From: Acanthopleura granulata
Lineage: Eukaryota; Mollusca; Polyplacophora; Chitonida; Chitonidae
NCBI GenBank assembly: GCA_016165875.1
Contig: JABBOT010000007.1
Coordinates: 19,150,447 to 19,214,446 of the forward strand
DNA: 64,000 nucleotides
Direction: 5' to 3'
Shown here one piece after another: positions 27,601-39,600 of the stretch. The notes under the pieces were generated by a model that made no database searches, was not told where the DNA came from, and saw only the letters and a program-made list of their open reading frames with translations. Both the position numbers and the translations under genes were made by a program. Position 1 is the first letter of the stretch. Every line of letters starts with the position of its first letter.

Positions 27601-30600
27601 TGGCTTTATCTGTCAACCCCAAGTTTGCAAAATGTTCCTGATGTGTTGGCCAAGAGTTTGGCTTTATCTGTCAACCCCAAGTTTACAAAATGTTCCTGAT
27701 GTGTTGGCCAAGAGTTTGGCTTTATCTGTCAACCCCAAGTTTACAAAATGTTCCTGATGTGTTGGCCAAGAGTTTGGCTTTATCGTCAACCCTAAGTTTA
27801 CAAAATGTTTCTGATGTGTTGGCCAAGAGTTTGGCTTTATCTGTCAACCCCAAGTTTACAAAATGTTCCTGATGTGTTGGCCAAGAGTTTGGCTTTATCT
27901 GTCAACCCCAAGTTTACAAAATGTTCCTGATGTGTTGGCCAAGAGGTTGGCTTTATCTGCCAACCCCAAGTTTACAAAATGTTTCTGATGTGCAGAGTTT
28001 GAAGAAAAAAGTTGTGTACCAATATTAGATTTAAAAAGAAAGCAAGTACTGACCTCCTTGTAAACATTTCTGTAACTTGCTTTTTTTCAGTTAACGTATT
28101 TTTTCTCTTGTTCATTTTTGCATTTTTCTGTTTGTTTTTGCATTCTTCTTTTCCTATATTATGGCCTGAAGGGGTGTGTGTGTGCATGAACCCCCAGACT
28201 GAATGCATGTACTTGTTACTTTTTCTTTTGGACATACCCTCGGTAAATGAAGATAACATATGTAAGGAATAACTTACCATGTGTGTCTGTTTATTCCTAA
28301 GCTACTAAACATGCTTGAACCAAGGAGTGTCAAGAAGTACAAAGACTCTGCTAACATATACAGCTTAAAGATGCATTGGAACCCTTGTTTCAATCAAGCA
28401 GTGTACATATATGTATACTCAGGTATTGAAATACAGTTTGTTCAGGAAAATTTGTTCCCTCTCGAGATCAGTTCTGTCCGTTATTAGCCTGAAGCTTTAT
28501 ATGAGGATTTTTGATGAGAACCTGGCAAAGGGCGGTAGTAAACCCCAAGACTCAGCTGTCTCACAAAGCTGTCTCAGACTTGTCAAAGTCAGACTTAGCC
28601 TTAGCTTCAAATCAGGTTCCTGCACTGAAATGGTGACTGACCTTAAGAATTTTTATTTTAATCCTCGTGTTATCCTAGACTTTCTTGACAAAATTCACAG
28701 GTAGCAGTTGAATTCAAATATACTGTAAATCTTCATCCTTTTCAATCACTAAAGCAGTTTTTAAAGGGTACTGTAGCATACAGTTATTGTAAAATGAAGC
28801 TAAAAATGATTTGCTTGTGTCACAATAGGTAAAAGCTTCATAAAACTGTGAGAATTATTTCTGTAGGCCCTACAGTTTTCTTGGAAAATATTGAAATGTT
28901 TGAAGAATGTTTTCCCAGTATTAACAGCACAAGTTAAGACCAAATCTGTCACAGCATTGTCATCCCAGAGTGAGACAGTTTACTTTCCTTTACCTGTAAA
29001 AATAATTGATTTCTGTACTTCAAATACATGTAAATAACTGTTAATGTTAAAAACCAATTAAACAAATACAAGCCAGAAAAAAGTCGTTTCTGAATATATT
29101 TCTCCTGATATGATCAGCCATGTGTCAAAATTGCCACATAACTGGAGTTACAAATAGAAGTTACAAAATATTTCAAATTCTAATTCTTATAATATAATAT
29201 GAAAAACAAAAACAGATCAAAACAAAAATACCGTGTTAATAGTTAAGGCTCATGTATTCACTCTATATGTGTATAGCCACAGTGAGTCAGAAATGCATTG
29301 TGTCCATTGTTCTGTCATAGCTTCCATGCTCGCTGATCTGTCTTAAATATGAAAAAATGTGCTTCAGTGAGATTTATAGCCACTGTCTAATTTTAATAAC
29401 TTCATATTTAGTTACCTGTTTTTATTATTCACTTCCTCTTGAACAGTGATTAAGTGACTAACAGATTTGCAAGTTGCAGCCTTTTTAAACTGTGAAATTC
29501 ATTCATGCATAGGCTATGCAATTAAAAAAGTTTTAATGTCTGACGGTTGTTGAAATCTCAGAAGATTAGATGTTAGATTGGTCCTTGGCAGAGTTGCCTG
29601 GTTTACAAGCTTAGCTGTGTGGATGTGGGGTGCCACAATCGCACTGTCAAAGCAGATAGTTGGCAGAACGCCATGCCTCCTCTCTTGGTCTCCCCTCACC
29701 CTGCAGGCTACTGTGACCACAGTATCTACTGTGCAATGTACGCAGAAAGCGTTTTATGCCAAAGAAAATTTGCAAAATGTGCTCAGCTCTATTTGTACTA
29801 AACTGTTACTTTGATTTCGTTACTGAAAATCTTTGTTAGCTAGATTTGATCTAAAAATGACCTACCATCCCCCTGCCCATGTGCATATTTTCAGGCAGAT
29901 TAATGCCATAAAATATTATTGTTAGTGCTGAAACTTACATTTCAACAGTAGGATATTGTTCTACCAATCAAACCCCAGTACACCTTTCTAATCTCAGAAT
30001 CAGGAAAACGGTGCAACGTAGTCATGGGTGAAATTTGAGGTCATGTAGGGTAAATGTGGTGTAGATTATCCACAGGTAAATGCTAAAGGTCATTCTAGAC
30101 GAGTTCAACATAACAACTCTGTAATGTACATTAAATTTGTGGGTCACATGTTTTGATTTAATTATGCAAATGTTGAAATATTTAAACAAGATGTAATATA
30201 TTACACCTTATTGACACGTACATACCTGTATCCATATATAGATAAACCATGGTAATCTGTGATTAACTATATACAAGGAGAGGGTTACAAGGATGGAATA
30301 GTCTCATACCTCTACACTCAGGTGTCCTTGCTTACCACAAGGTGAGTGATAATCACAGGTCACTGATCATTGATTACCACAAGGTGATCGTTTGTCATGA
30401 AATGTCATGGAGTTTTAGTGTGATCTGTCATTTGTGATCTGATGCCAAGTCCTGGAAGGGGAATTCCTGCTGAGTTTAGAACTGTGTTTTCCTCAAACAT
30501 TCTTGTGTACGGCATTAAATAGCCATCAAATAATAAAACATAAACAAATCACTGAAACATATACATGTAAGCATAAAGTTTACCCAGCTATATTATTGTA

Positions 30601-33600
30601 CAGTAACTGGTACTGTGGAAACAATAAAGGAAAATACATTTATCTCTCAAGAGCACTACGTTCAGGCTTTTATCATTTGATATATGCCAGTATAAATGAT
30701 GAAGAGATGCACATTGTACATCTGAACAGTACTATACCCGTAAAAAGTCATGACTGAGTCATGATCTTAGCAGTCATTTGTCTGTGATAAGGTTGACAAG
30801 GAAAAAACATTTAGCAGAATACATAGATCTCTTATGTGTTGGGTATAGGCATGTGTATCTACAATGTGAGTAGTTAGAGCAAATGGGTGCATTGTTAAGC
30901 CATGAAACAAAAGACCTGAGATGAAAGTATAAAGATAAACTCTACCATATCTACATGTTTTCATTATCACTAACATGACACCTTAGAACCAGGTGCTATT
31001 GATGCATGTACAAGTAAGATGCATAGGTCACTGTTTTTTTTTAAGAGGAATAGGTGTACATAGCATGTAGAAAGGGATCTAACACATACATGTGTATGTT
31101 TTTAGAAGTGTATGTATAGAAGTTGTCTGTCGTGCATTATATGTCTGTTTTGATATAACTTGCCAATTTGGGGAAATGTAACATTTAAAGTCTTTTTGAA
31201 GATTAAAAGAGAATCTGTGATGTCACTATACAATATGGCCTGCAAATACCCACCATCATAGAACCTTGAGTAGTGTTTTCTTTACTTTTTTTTTGCATTT
31301 TATTTAATGTAGGAAACAGTGCAAGTAAAAAGTCGTGAAAACTGTTTGGCATATATGCATAAACTGGCATTTAGTACTGAGTACTTTATAATGCTGAATA
31401 CTACAATAAATGTTAAGTATTTTATTTAAAGGTGTCCTGTTCCTTTAAATGGAACCAAGGCAGACTTTAAAATCAAACTATTTCAAATACAATCAGGAGA
31501 GAATTTTCCAGGAAGCTGATTTCTCCTGATAACACTCACGAGTAGGGCAGATCTAAAGGTACATAACAAACATCATTTTGTAATTAGAGTTGAGCCCGTT
31601 TTCCCACAACTGCATCAGTTTGGCGGAATATATTACATAGAGCAGCTATCCATTCACATGTGTAGCCTTCAGGAGTGTATGTCCTAAACCTGGACAGATA
31701 AGGCTTACATGGTGCAAGGATTTACACCTCGAAATGCAATATGCGTGTAACAGTGCATGTACCTGTATGTGACAAAATCAGATGACCAGTGAAGCATGGC
31801 CACCTCAACATGGGTGGTTGATTACAGGTAATCTGCTCTCCATCGCATCAGTAATTTGGCAGAATGATTAATGGACTTTATTTATATCTGCAATCAGTGT
31901 ATTACACCTGTATCAGGTCATGGTGCTGACCAGTCAGGTGGTCTGGCTGCTCAGGTAACAGTATCACATCTGCATGCAGACTCACCTGGGCAGGTGTGTT
32001 CAGGTGTGCAGGTCATCGTGCATACATTACTGTGTAACTGCCCTAGCCTTTCATCCTTTTCCACGAATGAAGTGACAAGAAACATTTTCAAAGAATTTAT
32101 ACCACTTACTGGCCAAAAACTTGTACTCTGTACTTATATTAATATGTTCAAACCTGAAATTTATTTATGTAATGGCAACTTCCGACAAGGATTACTACAT
32201 GATGATGTGAAATAAAAAAGTCATGGAGGTGTGTGTAAATCATGGCTGTTTGTGCTTTGTATTTAAACTCTGAACATTACATCTTAATTGCCTTTTCAAG
32301 CAGGGTAGATTAAAGAGCCACTCTGGTCAGAATACAGATTGCGTAGAAATATTACAGTGATATGGAAGAAATCCTACGGAGTAAGCCTAACACCATGTTT
32401 CAAAAGGATTTTGATGAATGACACTTTTTAACCCATATACATGAAGATTCCTTGAAAAACAAAATTTGCGGCTGTGTCCGTAAAATTTTCCTCATGTGAC
32501 GCGATAATATTCCTTGTATGACGTGGAATGAGGCAGATGTGACGTTGAGTGAGGCATTTATGCTGGGATAACGTCAACAGCGTTTGAAAGGGCAGCGTCA
32601 TTTGTGGAACACGTCAGCTTTTGATGACGTCATGTGTTTGTGGCTGTCACACCAGGCAAAGTGTCTCCTTATACTCTGATGAAACGTAAAACATCGGTTT
32701 TAATACGGCGCATTATTTTCACAATTTAGGAAAGCAATTCAGACTATCCCAGTCTTTATCAATTCGCTTTGCTTTGAAGACACAGATGTTTTGACACCAG
32801 GGTAGCTCTTTAATCAAAAGTTGTGAGTAGAGAATAATTAACTGTCAGGGATCTTTAACTATGGATCAGTAAGATGGTGTTACATTAACAAGTTACAAAC
32901 ACAGATAATGAATTTCTCTGAAGCTGTTAACAGTTATGGGAGATCATCTGAGTTTTAAGCAGTCTAGCAGCCCTGAGGCTAAATGATTCACATGTGCATA
33001 CAGATCTCAATAACACCAGCATCAGTGTACAGATCTGTTGGGTGAAGTCAGAGATTGATCTCAATAACACCAGCATCAGTGTACAGATCTGTCTGGTGAA
33101 GTCAGAGATTGATCTCAATAACACCAGCACCAGTGTAAAGATCTGTCTGGTGAAGTCAGAGATTGATCTCAATAACACCAGCATCAGTGTACAGATCTGT
33201 CTGGTGAAGTCAGAGATTGATCTCATATATCAATTACCAACACTCTCAGTGTAGACTTTTACCCACAAGTGAAAGACTTTACGTACATATTAATCTGCTT
33301 GCTTTACTTGTATTTACATAAGCTATTATTGCTCTGAAAAACCTGAACGTTTTTTGTCCTGAGCAAATTTGCTCATTATGCCTGATTCCGAGATTTCTTC
33401 TGATATTAGACAAGTGTTTTGTTGTTCCTTTGGTAGGTGGAATGATATTATACTGGAAATATGTAAGATTAAGCCCCAGAAATAATATTTTATGACAGTT
33501 ATAGGTCTCTAAATATGTAGTGTTTTGTTTGAAACTGTGTCACTCAATACAGATCAAAGGATATGCTACATGCCAGTCCTTACTAGATTTCAAGTATACA

Positions 33601-36600
33601 TGTATCTCTAAAATTTGTCAAAGAGACTTAATACAAATCATGATGGCGTGTTGCTTGATACAAATCATGATGATCATGATTGCTTGATACAAATCATGAT
33701 GGCGTGTTGCTTGATACAAATCATGATGGCGTGTTGCTTGATACAAATCATGATGATCATGATTGCTTGAAATGCTTGAATTTCTAATGGTTAATTTTTT
33801 TTTTTGTGGATGAAAATTTTGACTGAAGGTTTTCTTGGAGATTCTGTATAATTGCATGTACTTGTTCTACAGTTCTACACATTTTTACACATAGCATGAA
33901 AAAAGTTCATTAGCCACAGTTCTAAAGGAAAATTTTGTGTGGGTTTAAAGTGAATACCTTAAAATGTTGCTGGCCAATTTTTTTTTTTTTGTAGGGTTTT
34001 ATAGCTTCATACATGACTGCTCTTTCACGTCACAGTTGACTTGCAAATGTAACACAAGCACACTGTACATGTGTATTTGCCCAGTGATCATTAGCCACAT
34101 TTTACCAGACTGTATTTGCATTTTTTGTGGCTTGCGTGGATAACTGTAAGCATTCCCTGTATGCAGACCAATGCGGGACGTGTGTCGTTCATGTCGAGGG
34201 CTGCGGCACAGCCACTCGCCCTTAGGGCACTTCTGTTCATACATGGACACAGATGTAACCAGAAACAGGTTTGGGAGACCTCGTAACACCTACCTGTGTA
34301 AGGTAGACATCTACATGCATATACATGTATGCATTTGGCCCACGTATAAATATATATGGCCGATGGGTAACCAGTCCACTGCAAAGGCTAGAGTTTACTA
34401 CATGGACTACATGTATGATTTGAATTCTTATCATTCATTATGAACACAACACTACATGTCTCTTAACTTGCATACATACAAGTCAACATAAAAGTACAGA
34501 TTGCAGTAGCTGAAAGTTCTTGTGTGGTCAGCTGTTATAAAATTTGAAATTCCCCTAATTTTCATTACCTTAATTATGAATTGTCACATAGTCTTAGTTA
34601 TATTGTGATGTTCTGTATGAAAGGTAACCAGACTCTTGATGTTCAATCATCGTGTACCAGGCTCATTTTATTAGTGAATCAATTGATACTAGTGCTGCCT
34701 AGTGTAGCTAGTCTTGGTTAACAGCATTGGTTAACATCACAATATCTTTTATGGACTTGTCAACATAGCAACATTCTATCTGGGCATAACCTAACAGTAC
34801 CATGTGTCGGCATTGCAATATTATGTATTTGTGTCTACAGCCTACAGTGTGTGAACATTGCAACAATCTGCGTTCTATCACGTTTATGGGTATTTAAGTC
34901 TACATGTACCTTAATTCCTCTAATTTTTGAGACAGTTGGTCTGCCCTTTTAGCGGGGTTTTTCTGGCCAATTTCTGTGTAGAAACTCAGTTTGAACAAAT
35001 CAGGAAACTGATTTTTCATCGCCAATGTATGTAAAATTTATCCAAAACTGATTTATTTTATCAAAATTTTCAATACAAAATTTGTCTAAAACTCAATCTT
35101 AAGGTATTTCTTGTTGTGGTTACTACAACGAGAAAATGGCTAGAAAAACCTGTTTATGCCATTATATGTGTAACTGTAAGAGGAATAGAGAACTTCTTTT
35201 TCCTCACATGGTTAGTCCATGTCTTTAATATGTGAAAAACTGGAGGACCGATGTAAGTTTTGGCTGATCAACAGCAATGAAATCTGTCACAAAAAATAGA
35301 AGATTTGTCATAAATCTAAACTGTATGGAATGTAGGTCTCCAGTGTGTAAGTGTTGATGTAACATGCATCAAGAGCTGTTCTAAAAGGTGCATGGTAATC
35401 TCTCTGTGTATGATCGGCCATAAAGGCTATTAATCAGATAAAAGGCATTGTTTTATACATGTACCAGGATTATTGTTTATACATGTCATAGCATTCCTTC
35501 TTAACCGCAGAATTTGTCGCAATGCATGACTCCCACTTGCACAATGGCTTGTACACAGACACGACAGATGCCTGTTTATGTTATGAGAACACGTCTAGGT
35601 GCATGTACTTGTACATTTGTGTTGAGGTAAGCCCTGGTCTGCATACATGGACATGCACTGTCTAGCCACTCTGATCTTCAGCTTGTTTGTTTTCATGTAT
35701 GAACAGTTGTGCATGTCTGTGTTCGCGGAAGGAAGTTCTCAAACTGCCCTTTGGTAACGCATGACATAGCTTGTCTCAGCCTGGTGAATCTCTCATTGGG
35801 GATCATCTTCAAATATCTCATTCTTCAGTGTATGTGAAACATGGTTCAGTTAGCACTGAAAAAGCATAATGGTAGAATTGAGTAAAAATCTGGAGAATAG
35901 AAGTAATCGTTAAAGTTATTTTTTATTGTTTACAACAGAATGTAAAATTGTTCACTTGATTCAAAACAACTTCAGCTGAAGTGTGATTTTCGAATGCTTG
36001 ATAAAATCCCACCCTCAGATATCCAGGGTAGGCCTATCACTGGCCTGGGATACCAGGCTTAATCACGTGTGTTGTTTACAGTCTGTGGGATTATGAGAGA
36101 TTAGTTTGAATAGCATTATATCTTTCGGAAACTATATGTGTGTTTCCAAGATGTACTATGTGTAAGTTCTAATTAGTTTTGAGTAAATTGTTTCAGGGTC
36201 ACTAAAATTTGCAAAAGAAACTTTTTGTACGTTATGTTCGTCTAGTTTAAGGTGGATGTGAGCAAGATCACCAAATGTACATATATTTATATGACGGATG
36301 TGTTTTGTTTTGAAACATTACCTGTGTCCCTGTGATCAAGATAACCATGATTGTTTTCCATCCCTTTATTCAATGACAGGTGTACATTTATTTATTTCAA
36401 AGGTATTTTATGCTGTGCTCAAGAATATTTCACTTATACGATGGCAGCCAGCATTATTGGGGAGGAAACCAGGCACTTGAACTCTCCAGGCGTACATGTA
36501 GATGTCATTGAGGAACAGCCGTTGGGTAAAATGTCAGATGCAGGTGCCATATGCTGATACACAACCATTTAATCCTGTCTTTTTTCCTTAGACTCGCAGT

Positions 36601-39600
36601 CCTTGCGAAATAAACGAATATAAATACATTACATGTACATGTAATTATTACATCAACGCAATTACATCAAAGATGATATTTATTTTCCCATTTCAGAGAA
36701 CAAAGCCTATCACAAACCCGTGTCACAGAGCTCGAGGGGAATTCTGCGCGGTCATCGGTACAACCCCATGTATGCCGTTGATGGGAATACCAGTCCTGAC
36801 TTTCTGAGCTTTACCTGCACTTTGACTGCCGAGGAAAGCAACCCTTGGTGGCGAGTGGATCTGGGAAATTACTACTACATACAGAAAATTGATGTCTACA
36901 ATACAGGGGCTGTTGGTGAGTTTTTTGGTCTCAGGATCACATGAAGCTGTTTGACCTTCAACAAGGTCACACACATCGGGGTTTCAATACTTCTCCAGAA
37001 TTGTGTACATTAGTCTGACATTTTAACACCCATTCTTCAAAATCCTTGTATTTGCATAACTAATTAAGGCCAACAAAGCGATATTATTCTGGCCACTTGA
37101 CTTTCAGTGGCTGAATCCTTTGCTGAGTTTTCTTGTTGAGTGTTAAACTGGATATAGTTAGATGCAAAAGGCAGATGTTAACAGTTGGAATGGTTACAAA
37201 TGTTGTGGTTCACCAACTTGAAAGCAGGAATGAGCGGCAGTAGTCTGTGTGTGTCTGCAAACAAAATACGTGTATCTTTAACATTTTTCAACCAATCAAG
37301 TTCATATTTACATAGTGGCTTAGGGTCAGTGAGAAAACTATTGGGATTAATGTTTGTCAATTTACATAATCCAGTATGACAGGTTGTCTTCCTTGGATTC
37401 GCTGATAGTAACCTATTCTGATTTGAGCCAGACGTCTTGGATAGCTTTGAATCCAGTCAAGCGAATTCTGGCACAGTGCCTTGATTTTCGCCACTGAGTG
37501 TAATCCTGGGGCCAGAAAGCCACAAAGCTCCCAGGTCATGAATCTGACCCTGTATGATTACTATTGGCATCTTGGATTTCCTGACCATCACACCTTTCTT
37601 TACCGGCTGTCATATATTGTACATGTGTTAGTACTGAGACTGGCAATTTGCCTCATAATCGCACAAAAGCAGAGGACTTTACAGCTTAATTCTGAACTTT
37701 TGTTTGGCATAATTTTACCAGAGTACAAGAGCCAGCTGTCAGGGTTCGAGATTTACCTGAGCAATTCTACGAGCGACGGCGCTGTCAAGGAGTTGTGTTA
37801 TCGTCATGAGGGAGGCGACATTGGGCTGCAGATCAGTGTGACCTGTCTGTCCAAGAGGAGTGGCCAGTTTGTCATTATAGAACAGCCTGTTCATAAGACA
37901 CTGACACTGTGTGAGGTCGAGGTGTATGGTGAGTTGATCAGAACACATTCCTAGATGTCATTTGTGAAATTGACCACATTTTTCAAAGTTTCTTTGAGAT
38001 ATTTTATATACAGACGTACCCTAAATGGCCTAAAATTTCGTCCATGACTAAGTCATTCATTTTCCCACATTCTAGGAGTTCTATTGAATGTAGGAAGGTG
38101 TCTGAAAGTTAATTAGGAAGGTAGGATGATATCCTACTTTTTAGTACCAAATATAATATTTTATGACATCTATTTACCTCTTAAAACACACTTTTTTGGA
38201 TGAGATTTTGGGTCATTTCAAGTAACTGATCTGTAGCCACATTAGTATCTGTACACTGAAGAGTATTACATTCATGTGCACCTTCTTTAAATGAAAACAT
38301 TTTTCCCCCTAGGTACAGTGGTATGGTTAAGAGCTTACCCAAGACAAATTACATGTAAATTACATGTGTTCAGCAATCATGTAACGTTGAATACATGTAT
38401 AATTGTCACCTCATCATCAGTTTCACTATCAACTGTTAGCCATTACTACATTCTGCAAGTTGGCCAGGTGGCTCTTTGCCACTTTCACTTTCTCTTTCAT
38501 GCCATGTGTTTGTACTGGCAGATGTGTGTATGTGGATGTGGTTGATTAAGCTCTGCGAATATCAACAGTCAGTTTGCCACTTTCACTTTCTCTTCCACAG
38601 TATGTGCTGGTGGCAGTTATGGACCAGAGTGTGGACAGATCTGTGGTCACTGTGTCAGCGGTCGGCCATGTCATCCTCACACGGGGGAGTGCCCTGACAG
38701 GTTATGTGCACCTGGCTGGGATGGACCCAAGTGTGACAGGAGTACGGACTATCAGTGTATCATATCAATGCTGCAAATAGGTGCCTGACACGTTTGAAAA
38801 CAACCCTTTGGACAAAGTGGTAGAACCATGCTTTGCATGTGACTGAGTGCTGGACAAAGTTCACTTTATAGGTCATGCCACTTCCAACAAAAGGGTGTTT
38901 TCAAGAATGTCAGGCCTGTATTTGCAGGTTTGTTATTCAGCAGATCAATCAGCCACTGCCTTACCAATCTATTGTGGACTAAAGGTGATGCGTTGAAGGC
39001 CAAAGTCCGGAATAAAAGTTTACAAATAAATAAGCAATCTCCCTCTTCATTTGTATTTTGAACAAGCTATTCATTCACACTTCGTAAACATTAGACGCAG
39101 AGCACTGTCGCAGTATTTGCATGTATTTGTTTATTAGCACGTGGTTATTTGAGAATTCTGTGATACCTGTATGAAATATCGCCTTCGTACATGTTTTGTG
39201 TGTTCCCAGGATGCCCTGGACGTAGCTTTGGTTATCAGTGTCTGTCCATCTGCGGGGGTTGCCGTGCCAACACAACATGTGACTCGGTAGATGGACGATG
39301 CCTTGATGGATGTGTGGATGGCAGGAAAACTCAGTTCTGTAATATTAGTAAGTAAGACGTCAGCTGGATCCTCGAGTAAATCTAGACGTCTAAGTTTTAG
39401 CGGATGAATTATTTTGGGCCATGATATTGTGCAAACTTGCTTTCTTTCTGTATAGGTCAGCTGTGGTGGTCAAGATAGTTGTCTTTCATTTCAACATGCG
39501 TGATGGTTCAACCTATCCATTGATGAAGGAATTTTTGACATTCCACGTCCTTTGTTCTCCTGGCCTAGGTGTGAACAAATAATTGACAACTGCTTTTGGT

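Larger units (their letters stand above)
23500..36696 (+). other. RPTP intron 2 (13.2 kb)
   Basis: The largest intron, from GTAAGT to TTTCAG. It contains two plus-strand Nin-DC-like SINEs, a third truncated one near the 3' end, a 77-bp array, a 58-bp array, a 54-bp array, a catgat-rich array and a TTAA-flanked MITE (all listed). A poly-C run is at 26329-26339. Remaining stretches show nothing recognisable. Confidence 0.8.

Noticed and set aside
37481..37721. Upstream part of the 157-codon ORF that includes exon 4
   Set aside because: It is intronic read-through; FTP homology begins only at the acceptor before 37722.
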